From: Nocardioides sp. NBC_00368
GTDB lineage: Bacteria > Actinomycetota > Actinomycetes > Propionibacteriales > Nocardioidaceae
Assembly: GCF_036090055.1 (NCBI RefSeq)
Contig: NZ_CP107970.1
Location: forward strand, 3,474,501-3,538,500
Direction of reading: 5' to 3'
Length of the DNA stretch: 64,000 nucleotides
Positions 15,514 to 23,222 of the stretch are shown here, piece after piece. How positions within the stretch are numbered: position 1 is the first letter of the stretch; every line of letters starts with the position of its first letter. The translations under genes and the position numbers were made by a program. The notes beneath the pieces were generated by a model. The model searched no databases, had not been told where the DNA came from, and was given only the letters and a program-made list of their open reading frames with translations.

Positions 15514-16227
15514 TCAGATCCGGCTGACGAGGTCGTCGATCTCGGCGTCGTCCAGCACGTCGAGCAGGCGCGGGCCGGTAACAAAGGTAACTCGCTTGTA
15601 CAGTCCTCTCGCCCATTCGGAGCGAGACCCCTTGCCCTCATACGACATCACCGCCACCGCGAGGCGGCGGGTTAGAGAGCGGTTGCGGGCCAGAGCCGTT
15701 CGCTCGAAGATGCCTACAAGTTCGTCCTCGCCGAGCGGACGGCTCGCCCCCTGCATCAGGTCACCCAAGAGTTCTTGGCGCTGCCAGAGCCTACGCAGGG
15801 CATTGCGTGGAGTGCCGATCAGCCTGTCGTCGTGCATGGTCGGGAATCTGAGGATCACCACGTCAGGAAGCACGACGAGAGAGAGGAAGCTCCACGTGCC
15901 CTCGTGAGATGCGTCGGCGGGCAGGATCTGGAGACTCTCATAAAGCGCAAGTCCCAGAGCGTTGTCGAAGAGGCTCACGGCGGAACGGCTGACCTCTTGG
16001 CGTGTGTACCAGGGCTCGACGGCGTCGAGCACCGCCTTGCGAACAGCAAGGATCTGGTTCAGATCAGCGATCGTTGCGCCGGTAGGTACAGGTTCAGCTC
16101 TCGGATGCTCGGCTGCGGCACGCGCCGCGACACCATGCAGCCCGGCGTCCCTGAATTCGTCGGCGAGTTCGGTGACAAGAGTCTTAGCCGCTGACAATGG
16201 TAGGCGCGGATATCCGAATCGGGTCAT
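15514..16227 (-). CDS. DUF6339-like protein of Z1 defence islands
   Basis: A 237-residue protein starting MTRFGYPRLPLSAAKTLVTEL; its ATG overlaps the previous stop by one base (TGATG). It is mostly helical in the N-terminal third, with SAVSLFDNALGLALYESLQI and then SFLSLVVLPDVVILRFP. A basic region follows with PRNALRRLWQRQELLGDL and a C-terminal GLYKRVTFVTGPRLLDVLDD. No enzyme motif is visible. I recall the family name DUF6339 from the same type of neighbourhood; the assignment is from memory. It is the last gene of the five-gene leftward operon and is presumably a structural or accessory subunit. Confidence 0.6.
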   Translation of the reverse strand: MTRFGYPRLPLSAAKTLVTELADEFRDAGLHGVAARAAAEHPRAEPVPTGATIADLNQILAVRKAVLDAVEPWYTRQEVSRSAVSLFDNALGLALYESLQILPADASHEGTWSFLSLVVLPDVVILRFPTMHDDRLIGTPRNALRRLWQRQELLGDLMQGASRPLGEDELVGIFERTALARNRSLTRRLAVAVMSYEGKGSRSEWARGLYKRVTFVTGPRLLDVLDDAEIDDLVSRI

Positions 16228-17108
16228 CAGATGACTCCATCCCACTGGTTCACGCCCAGGTGAAGGAGGCGCTCGAACTTGGCGATGTTGTCGCGATAGA
16301 CCTGTATCGTCGACTCGAGGTCGCGGCGGAGGAACTGCTCGCACATCATCGAGAGCACGTCCCCGACGGAGCCATCCACGTAGCCGCGCCGGACGACCTC
16401 GTCCGAGCGCGCCACCTCGCCGACGAGGATCCGCAGAATGTCGGTCTGGAGGAAGCCCTTCATCTGTGCGCCGCTCGTCTGGTCCAACGCCCGCTGTCCG
16501 ATTGGGTGTTCTGTGTTGATGAACAGTCGTACGCCGCCCATGAACGAGTCGTCGAGGTCGGTGAAGGTCCGCATCATGGTCCACGGCACGTCCTCCAAGC
16601 CGAGGGAGGAGAAGGCAACAGCCTCGGTCGGGAAACGCGACGCGTCTCCCTCAAGCGTCAAGGTAAACGTTTGACCGGCCGCCAGGCGGGCCCCTCGAAC
16701 GCGGGGAACTCGATGGCCGCTGGTCTGACCTGGGTCCGCCAAGACGAGGTGGGTGGAAAGGTGTAGCCGGTGTGCGGCTTCACCCGCAGGAATGGTCAGT
16801 GTCACCTCGATCGGGCCTTCGGGAGCGGACGGGAGGGACTGCGCGGCGGTGAACCGTCTCAAGAGTTCGCGGCACTCGGCTAGCGCAACGAGCTTGATCT
16901 GCGCGGTCGACTCCAGACCGGTCGCGTCGAGCACCTCGGCCGGGTCGACGATGACGCCGACCCCGATTCGCTCTTCGCGGGCGTAGTCCCAGCCATCGAG
17001 CAACGATGGAAGTGGCGTACGCACGCCATCAACCTCTCGCCACCAAGGGCGCCACGTGACTGCCGCGACCGGGATGACGCGGTGGGGATACAGGCGCAGC
17101 TTCGTCAT
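16227..17108 (-). CDS. Unrecognised core protein of the Z1 defence operon
   Basis: A 293-residue protein starting MTKLRLYPHRVIPVAAVTWRP. The N-terminal half has beta-rich segments (IGVGVIVDPAEVLDATGL, PIEVTLTIPAGEAAHRLHL, GQTFTLTLEGDASRFP). The C-terminal half is helical, with VRLFINTEHPIGQRAL, MKGFLQTDILRILVGEVARS and SVGDVLSMMCEQFLRRDLES. I recognise no catalytic motif. It overlaps the GHKL gene upstream by four bases (ATGA) and the next gene by one base, so its product is probably made in fixed ratio with both and belongs to the same complex. Function unknown. Confidence 0.65.
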   Translation of the reverse strand: MTKLRLYPHRVIPVAAVTWRPWWREVDGVRTPLPSLLDGWDYAREERIGVGVIVDPAEVLDATGLESTAQIKLVALAECRELLRRFTAAQSLPSAPEGPIEVTLTIPAGEAAHRLHLSTHLVLADPGQTSGHRVPRVRGARLAAGQTFTLTLEGDASRFPTEAVAFSSLGLEDVPWTMMRTFTDLDDSFMGGVRLFINTEHPIGQRALDQTSGAQMKGFLQTDILRILVGEVARSDEVVRRGYVDGSVGDVLSMMCEQFLRRDLESTIQVYRDNIAKFERLLHLGVNQWDGVI

Positions 17109-18925
17109 GCGTCCTCCGCAACCACCCTTGCATCGATATCGATCGCCAAGTCATCGCGATACTCGTAGACGTACTCGACCTTCATCCCGGGTAGGAGCTG
17201 GAAATCGGCATGTGGCCCGTGCCCCCGCCAACCGACGATGCGGATGACATCTCCGCCATCCTCGCTTCCGCCATCGACTCCAACCCTGAGATCAACTTGG
17301 ACGCGGGCTCCAGTCGCGGGAGCGTCCTGAACCTCAAATGCGACCGTCGAGCGAGCCCAGCCGGGCTCGCTCGGCTCGTCCTTGACTGGGGCAAGCAGGA
17401 CCTTCGGTCGTGGTGCTCGTTTACCCCCGGGGCGCGATCCAGAGTCCCTAGTTGAAGGGCCAGAGCCGTCGATCCCGCCGAGCATTCCGGCGAGCATGTC
17501 GCCCACCGTTGCGGCGGACGTTGGGGCGTCGTCCGACTCCGTACGCGGTGGTGCGAGGTATTCATCCACTGCCTCCCTCATCCGCTTGAACGCGACGTTC
17601 ACGTCCCGCTTAGCGACCGCGTCTCTGATATGTGCGGTCGACCAGTCGTCGTGCGCGGGCGGCTCAGCTGCAGCGAATGAGGCATCAACGTCATTGATCG
17701 GCTTGAAGACGCCCGCCCATTGGAACCCTGGCGTGCTATGGGGTGGCCCCAGCTGCGTTTTGACGACGAGCTCTGCCTCGTGGCGCATTAGGGTGACACC
17801 TCGGCTCGGTTCCAGCTCGGCGGCCGCAAGTGCGCGATGGTCGGCGGGGTACTTCGTCAGTGCCAAGTGTCCCAACAGCTTCTTCGGTTTGCCGAGCCAT
17901 ACCTCCTGCACGTCGACGTTCCACGATGTCGATGGATGGGCCATATCGCCCTGCATCGCTCGAACCGCGCGGAGGCAGTCCGCATGTCCGGATAGAACGG
18001 GGTGTTCCTCAATCGCTGGGATTGGCTGGTCGACACCATCTACTTGTAGCTGGATCCTCATCCGGGGTCGTTCCTGCTGGTCCTGAAGCAGTTTGGGCCA
18101 GAGGTTCCACAGCACGGCACGCAGAAGCAGCTCTGTGTTCTGTTTCGCAGTGGCGCCGCCCAAGCGCGGCTGGAGGATCAACTGGCTGGTTCCGGTCTCG
18201 TTCGCTTGGAATCCACGGGAGAAGACCAAGCCTCCAAGTTCCGCCGCGTCATCGTCAACGACGGGCTCGACGCGATCCCGGGTTGGGACCCTGCCCCACC
18301 AGTGGCGACCGGTATGCCGTTTGCCGTCACGATCGAAAGCTTCGCCGATTGCAGACCCGATGAGTCGGTCCTGGACGCCCTCGTCTGTGCGGCATCGCGA
18401 CCAGATCAGTACCGCACCGACCTCACTTATCGAGTATGAAATCGTCTTTCCGAAGCCGTAGTTACCACCCGAGTGAGGATCGCTCTTGGTGGATCCGATG
18501 TTGAAGACGAGGTCGATGAAGTTGGTGCTGACTCCGTCGGGAACTGCAAGATCGTTGCGAACCGGCCCTCCGAGCCCCACCGTTCCGCGATCGATCACCT
18601 CAAGCGCCCAGACTTCGTCCTTATCCAGCAGTTCGCGGATGCCGGTGCCGGTCGCGTCCGCGGTAAACACGTGGTGGCGCAGCACGTCGACGATGTCAGC
18701 GTCGAGCCGGCGAAGATTGAGAATGAATGAGATCTCGGTTGCGGTACCGCGAGCGTCCCAGCTGTTCTGCGCCATCTCTCTGACGAGGACCGCGGCGGGT
18801 TCGACCGCGGGCGTTCCGAGCAACTTCTTGGCGCCCTCGCCATCGATCGCGCCCGCGTCGAACTTCTTCGGGAACCAGTTGAGAGGGAGCACCTTCGTAC
18901 GGCTCACGTCGAACCGCCCAACCAC
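17105..18925 (-). CDS. Second GHKL-type ATPase of the defence operon
   Basis: A 606-residue protein. Residues ~45-60 carry AVLVREMAQNSWDARG, the N-box with the catalytic Glu retained. ALEVIDRGTVGLGG (~107-120) and GGNYGFGKTISYSISEVGA (~153-171) are the other nucleotide loops of the Bergerat fold. The middle contains GLVFSRGFQANETGTSQLIL and the C-terminus has a Gly/Ser/Pro-rich linker (near residue 490-520) before a beta domain. It is distinct from the MORC-like ATPase at 13659-14948. It overlaps the PD-(D/E)XK gene by 22 bp and the next gene by 4 bp. It is presumably an ATP-gated conformational switch in the same complex. Confidence 0.8.
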   Translation of the reverse strand: MVGRFDVSRTKVLPLNWFPKKFDAGAIDGEGAKKLLGTPAVEPAAVLVREMAQNSWDARGTATEISFILNLRRLDADIVDVLRHHVFTADATGTGIRELLDKDEVWALEVIDRGTVGLGGPVRNDLAVPDGVSTNFIDLVFNIGSTKSDPHSGGNYGFGKTISYSISEVGAVLIWSRCRTDEGVQDRLIGSAIGEAFDRDGKRHTGRHWWGRVPTRDRVEPVVDDDAAELGGLVFSRGFQANETGTSQLILQPRLGGATAKQNTELLLRAVLWNLWPKLLQDQQERPRMRIQLQVDGVDQPIPAIEEHPVLSGHADCLRAVRAMQGDMAHPSTSWNVDVQEVWLGKPKKLLGHLALTKYPADHRALAAAELEPSRGVTLMRHEAELVVKTQLGPPHSTPGFQWAGVFKPINDVDASFAAAEPPAHDDWSTAHIRDAVAKRDVNVAFKRMREAVDEYLAPPRTESDDAPTSAATVGDMLAGMLGGIDGSGPSTRDSGSRPGGKRAPRPKVLLAPVKDEPSEPGWARSTVAFEVQDAPATGARVQVDLRVGVDGGSEDGGDVIRIVGWRGHGPHADFQLLPGMKVEYVYEYRDDLAIDIDARVVAEDA

Positions 18926-19896
18926 GTCGCCATCAGCGTAGCGAGCTGACCCGCAGTGAGCGGGGCCGGTGCTGTGTCGAGTGCCAATTCATACTGAACC
19001 CTGGCCACCCCGCGGCGGCGGTCCACGCTCAGGTCCGACGACCGCAGGCCCGGAAACCTCTGGTCCACCCGCCAGACCCGAACGCCCCGCACGGTGTACC
19101 GGGTGTTGATCTGCGGATCGCTCTCATAGACGTACCCCGCGTCCTTCGTCTTGGTGAGCAGGGATTCCCGGGGGACGCCGAGCCTGATCAGCTCGTCCAA
19201 ACGCTCGTCGAGAGTGGGGCCAGCGTCATCCTCGCGCGCGTGCACCACAGCCAAGTGGAGTCGATCAACTAGTGCGGGATCGAGTTGGTCGAGGTTGGAG
19301 ATCGCGACGAAGTTGCCGTCGACCGAGACCGTCGTCTTCACCTCCAGTTCGGATCCGCCGCGGACGAAGTCGTGGACCGACTTGGTCGGGCCCCGCCAGG
19401 CATTCAGCGCAGCCGGTGCATCGTGATAAGCCAGCAGTCGCAGGACCTCCAACTCGCCGATCAGGCCGACCACCGTCTCCCGGTCGACGCCCTGGCTCGC
19501 CGAACGGAGCAGCGCCCTCCAGTCGTCGAGGGCCATTCGAACCGTGTCAACGGGCTTGGAGGGCTGCTTCTCCAAGCGAAGGACGACGTCCATGGCTAAT
19601 CGCTCGAAGACCAAGTCCAGCCGGGGAATGGTGCAGTAGAGGTCGGCGTACACCACGTCGTCTTTGCCGTGGGTCAGAAGGCGTTGCGCCAGCACCGCCC
19701 CTTGGCTCGCACGATCGGTTGCGACGCGCTCCGTCGCCGCGGGGACAAGGAGATGACGCTGCCCGAGGCTGTCGATGCCGAGGAGAACCTCGCGATCGCC
19801 GATCGTGAGGTCAAGTGCGCGAGTGAGGAGCTTGGTCTCGACCTTCGGGCGTTCCGCCATGCTCAGAAGAACGAAGGTCTCCGAGACGTCTGCCAT
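18904..19896 (-). CDS. PD-(D/E)XK motif protein (DUF4420 type)
   Basis: A 330-residue protein. The nuclease core is GLIGELEVLRLLA near residue 143, then AWRGPTKSVHDFVRGGSELEVKTTV near 165-190. The acidic Asp in HDF and the E-x-K in LEVKTT form the PD-(D/E)XK pattern of the DUF4420 family. The C-terminus has RGVRVWRVDQRFPGLRSSD and ARVQYELALDT. Such proteins occur beside Z1 ATPases in restriction-modification islands and are the presumed DNA-cutting subunit. Start and stop overlap both neighbours, so it is tightly coupled to the Z1 and GHKL genes. Confidence 0.85.
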   Translation of the reverse strand: MADVSETFVLLSMAERPKVETKLLTRALDLTIGDREVLLGIDSLGQRHLLVPAATERVATDRASQGAVLAQRLLTHGKDDVVYADLYCTIPRLDLVFERLAMDVVLRLEKQPSKPVDTVRMALDDWRALLRSASQGVDRETVVGLIGELEVLRLLAYHDAPAALNAWRGPTKSVHDFVRGGSELEVKTTVSVDGNFVAISNLDQLDPALVDRLHLAVVHAREDDAGPTLDERLDELIRLGVPRESLLTKTKDAGYVYESDPQINTRYTVRGVRVWRVDQRFPGLRSSDLSVDRRRGVARVQYELALDTAPAPLTAGQLATLMATWLGGST

Positions 19897-22571
19897 CAGA
19901 CCTCCCCAGTCCCGGCGGTCTCGCCGTCGACCTGCGCGCTGGCCTCGTTATCAACGGGAATCTCGTCGTCGTCCTCGACAACCGGCTCCCAATCCGGGTG
20001 GACGGAATAGTAGGTCGCTTCGGTCGCAATGCCGTCGCGATCGACGTCGGGGAAGATGATTCCCAGACCGATCAAGTGTGACTCCGCCTCCATGTTGCGC
20101 CTGGTGGTGCCGACCTTCGCGGCCTTGCCCATCGGCACCGAGTCCTTGCTCACTGGATACACGAGGAGCAGTCCTCTGCCGTCAGCATGGTCCCGGCGTA
20201 CGGTCTGGGGGATCTTCTTCTCCTCGGCGGAAAGCGAGTCCAGCACTTCCTCTGCAAGATCTCTGAACCAGTCCGGATGAGACAGCAGCGCCTTGATGTT
20301 GGCCGTCCCGACTCCGGGGCTCTTCAAAGGCGCACGGTTGACGGTCGGAACCTCCTCATCGAGGCCGAGATCGACGGTGCCGAGGTCGACAATCCTTCCG
20401 GAGGCGTCCTTGGCGGGCTTGGAGCTTCCTGCAACCACCACGTTCCACGAAGCCTCTGCGGCCACCCTTTCGATCCACCCGACCATGTGGTCCGCGCGGA
20501 GAGAGACCTGGTCCGGATGGAAGGCGTACGCGTCGAGGAATTCGGTGATCACCTCTCGGGGAACATCGTTGAACTGCCAGCGCTTCGCTTTCGCCTCTTT
20601 GACAGCGGAGGTCACCTCGGAGCACCGCTGGATGAAGACCTGTGCGGCCTTCAGATTCTGGTCGATGGCAGGCCCGCGTTCCTCGAAGATGAATGTCTGA
20701 TGACGTGTACCGCTGTACGAGACGCGCACGACGTCGGCATGGCGCATCTTGTTCCGAGCGACGATCGCGAGCCGCCCGGGATGTGCCCTGACACGTACGC
20801 CCATCTCACGGGGGGTCGCCTTCATCCGCTCCATATGGCGCATGTCGAGGCGGATCTCCTCCTCGACGAGGGCTAGGAACCTGAACTCGTCTGCAAGGGA
20901 GGTTTGCATCCAGATGCGCGGCAGATCCTCATAGCCCGGGCGATAGCCGAACCAGCGGCCCATCTGGAGCAACGTGTCATAGGTATTGGACGTTCGGGTG
21001 AAGTACGAGACGACAAGCCCCTCCAGGGTGAGCCCACGGGAGAGAGTGCCGCCGCCGATAGCGACGACGGTCTCCGCGATCGGCCGGCCGTCGCTATCGA
21101 CCCGCTCGTAGTCCAGACGGTCGTCCGAGTAGCCGTTGTCCACAACCACACGCGCCCCGGCCAGGACCTCGCCGAGGACGACCGCCACCTCGTCCCATGT
21201 CGGAAGCGGCCGCGTCGCGACCTCTTTCACACGCGCAGACTCGTTGATGAAGCTTTTCTCGAACCGGTCGGTGCGGTGCTGCTCCCATTCGTCGCGGAGG
21301 GTGTGAAGAAGGGCCGTGATCCTGTCGCGCATCGCAAAGTGGGGACCGACGAAGTGGGTGGTGTGGACCAGCATCGAGCTGTGCTTGTCGATCTGACCGC
21401 GGGCTCGCCGGATCGCCGTCGCGACGATGAACCACGTCACCGCATCGTTCAGGGAGTCGGGAAGCTCTGGGTCGAACTCACCCCGGGCATCCTTCGAGCT
21501 CGGCGGACGCAGCCCGTCCGCCTCGAGCTCGGGGACGTCGCGCACCATGTCGAGGCCCGGGTCGGGCTCGTCGGCGTCGTCCAAAGGCTCGCGACCGAAG
21601 ACCCGCTCCGCGCCGAAGTACGCCTCCGGTCGTGGCAGGTCGATGATGAAGTCCGATGGGTACAGGTCGGTCTCATCCTCGGGATCCATGAAGATGTTCG
21701 CGAACGGCGTGGCCGTGTACCCCAGATACGTGCCGGTGGGTACCTCAGCCCAGATCTCTGTCGCGAGCCGGTTGATCTCCGAACGCCGCTGCCGCGCCGC
21801 TGCCGAGTTCGGCGTTGCCTGATCGGCTTCGTCGTCGAGGATCAGGATGGGTACGCTCTGCCGAATGTCCTCAGGGATGTCGCGTAACCAGTTCCGTAGC
21901 TTCTGAAGTCGACTCGGATTCTTCTTGACAACCGCGACCGCATGGACGCCGCGGCTAAGCATCGCGGCACCGTTGATCACGTTCCCGAAGTCGGCGTCGT
22001 TGGTGGTGAGCGAGGCCCAATCGCTGTCCACGATGTCCTTCGACAGGCGCACCTGCGTCTGCCTGCGCAGATTGTTGTGGAGTCCGGCCAGCACGATGAA
22101 GAGCTTGAAGCCGGCATCGGCCGCCTTCGCCATGACCGCGGTGTAGTTGGCGGTCTTCCCGGACTGGACGTAGCCGACGACCAGTCCCTTCTTCTTCAGC
22201 CGCTGCACGTTGGGGTTGCTCAGTTGCGCCACTACCTTCGTCGAGGCTTGGTCGATCTCATCGACGACGTCGGCCATGCTGCTCGACTTGAGCCGTTCGC
22301 GCAGCTTCTCCCAGAAGGCGTCACCCGGTTCTGGCCCGGTGTACCACCCGGCGAGGCGAGCCTCGTCCTCGGTGTGCCTGTCGACAACCCCAGTGGGTGA
22401 ATCCAAGAGCTGTGCTCGATCAATGTCAGCTCGGATCGAATCAATCGCAGGTTGGAGCTCGGCAATCGGGACGCCGAGCCCCTCGGCCGTCATGCGGGCC
22501 GCTTCTTCGAGCGTCTCGTGATGACGGCGTGTCCGCGCGATCAGCAGGTCACGGACGAACGCCGGATCCAT
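19896..22571 (-). CDS. Z1 domain protein, helicase-like P-loop ATPase
   Basis: An 891-residue protein and the first gene of a five-gene leftward operon. The Walker A motif is GYVQSGKTANYTAV near residue 129-142; Walker B is PILILDDEADQATPNS near 243, followed by GTYLGYTATPFANIFMDP. VAIGGGTLSRGLTLEGLVVS and LLQMGRWFGYRPGYEDLPRI resemble superfamily 2 helicase motifs V and VI. Together they define the Z1 type. These proteins are known from MORC/MutL-linked restriction-modification islands and probably translocate along DNA to drive cleavage. It overlaps the PD-(D/E)XK gene by one base. The upstream gap of ~650 bp must contain the operon promoter. Confidence 0.9.
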   Translation of the reverse strand: MDPAFVRDLLIARTRRHHETLEEAARMTAEGLGVPIAELQPAIDSIRADIDRAQLLDSPTGVVDRHTEDEARLAGWYTGPEPGDAFWEKLRERLKSSSMADVVDEIDQASTKVVAQLSNPNVQRLKKKGLVVGYVQSGKTANYTAVMAKAADAGFKLFIVLAGLHNNLRRQTQVRLSKDIVDSDWASLTTNDADFGNVINGAAMLSRGVHAVAVVKKNPSRLQKLRNWLRDIPEDIRQSVPILILDDEADQATPNSAAARQRRSEINRLATEIWAEVPTGTYLGYTATPFANIFMDPEDETDLYPSDFIIDLPRPEAYFGAERVFGREPLDDADEPDPGLDMVRDVPELEADGLRPPSSKDARGEFDPELPDSLNDAVTWFIVATAIRRARGQIDKHSSMLVHTTHFVGPHFAMRDRITALLHTLRDEWEQHRTDRFEKSFINESARVKEVATRPLPTWDEVAVVLGEVLAGARVVVDNGYSDDRLDYERVDSDGRPIAETVVAIGGGTLSRGLTLEGLVVSYFTRTSNTYDTLLQMGRWFGYRPGYEDLPRIWMQTSLADEFRFLALVEEEIRLDMRHMERMKATPREMGVRVRAHPGRLAIVARNKMRHADVVRVSYSGTRHQTFIFEERGPAIDQNLKAAQVFIQRCSEVTSAVKEAKAKRWQFNDVPREVITEFLDAYAFHPDQVSLRADHMVGWIERVAAEASWNVVVAGSSKPAKDASGRIVDLGTVDLGLDEEVPTVNRAPLKSPGVGTANIKALLSHPDWFRDLAEEVLDSLSAEEKKIPQTVRRDHADGRGLLLVYPVSKDSVPMGKAAKVGTTRRNMEAESHLIGLGIIFPDVDRDGIATEATYYSVHPDWEPVVEDDDEIPVDNEASAQVDGETAGTGEV

Positions 22572-23222
22572 GTATCAGTCTCCCGGGAACAAGTGCAGAC
22601 GGTGCTTACCCACAGCAACCTAGTAGCCCGGCTCCGGCCTGTGTATGCATTCGGCGAATGTCGCCAGGTTCAGTCAATTGGGAGACAGATGGCAGGTGTC
22701 GGCTCGCCGGGCGTGGTAAGGACCCCCGGAATGCATCCAAGACCGACAGTGCAGGGTTCGGGGCGGATGTCGTCAGCATCTCTACGCGTTGACAACTCAT
22801 CGACACTTGCCCCCTTGACTGCGTCCACCCGGAGATCACTGCGTAGCCGGATTCAGACGTCGATGGCGCGTCATCGATGTCCTCCGGCCAACTGCCGGCA
22901 GTGCGTATGTCCCATGCACGTTGTTGCATCGATCGTAGGGCTCGTCCCAGGCAATCCATGAGCCATCGGCCACCTCGCTCCACACCGGCTCAACGAACGG
23001 CCCTGCGAGCCCCTGTCCGGTCGCTCGGCCAGAGCCCGAGCACAAACGACCTCGCTCGACAGCCCATCGACCTCAGCCTGACCCTCCCGATACCTCGTGC
23101 AGGCCGCATCCAGCCGCTCGTCCGTCCATGGGGCCGACAGTTGCCGGCGATCACCGGTAAACGGTGGAAGCCTTCGGCATAGTGGGTGAGACGCTGTCCA
23201 GGTTTCGGGAGCATCGGGAGAC
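22572..23222. other. Gap between defence island and toxin gene, possible gene remnant
   Basis: No convincing intact gene is present. On the minus strand from 23224 down to about 22880 two frames read plausibly in succession: MSPDAPETWTASHPLCRRL with PWTDERLDAACTRYREGQAE, then after a frame change PVWSEVADGSWIAWDEPYDR. This may be the debris of a small gene. The promoter of the Z1 operon (leftward) and of the TrbL-like toxin gene (rightward) should also lie here, but no clear -35/-10 pair stands out. Confidence 0.3.
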
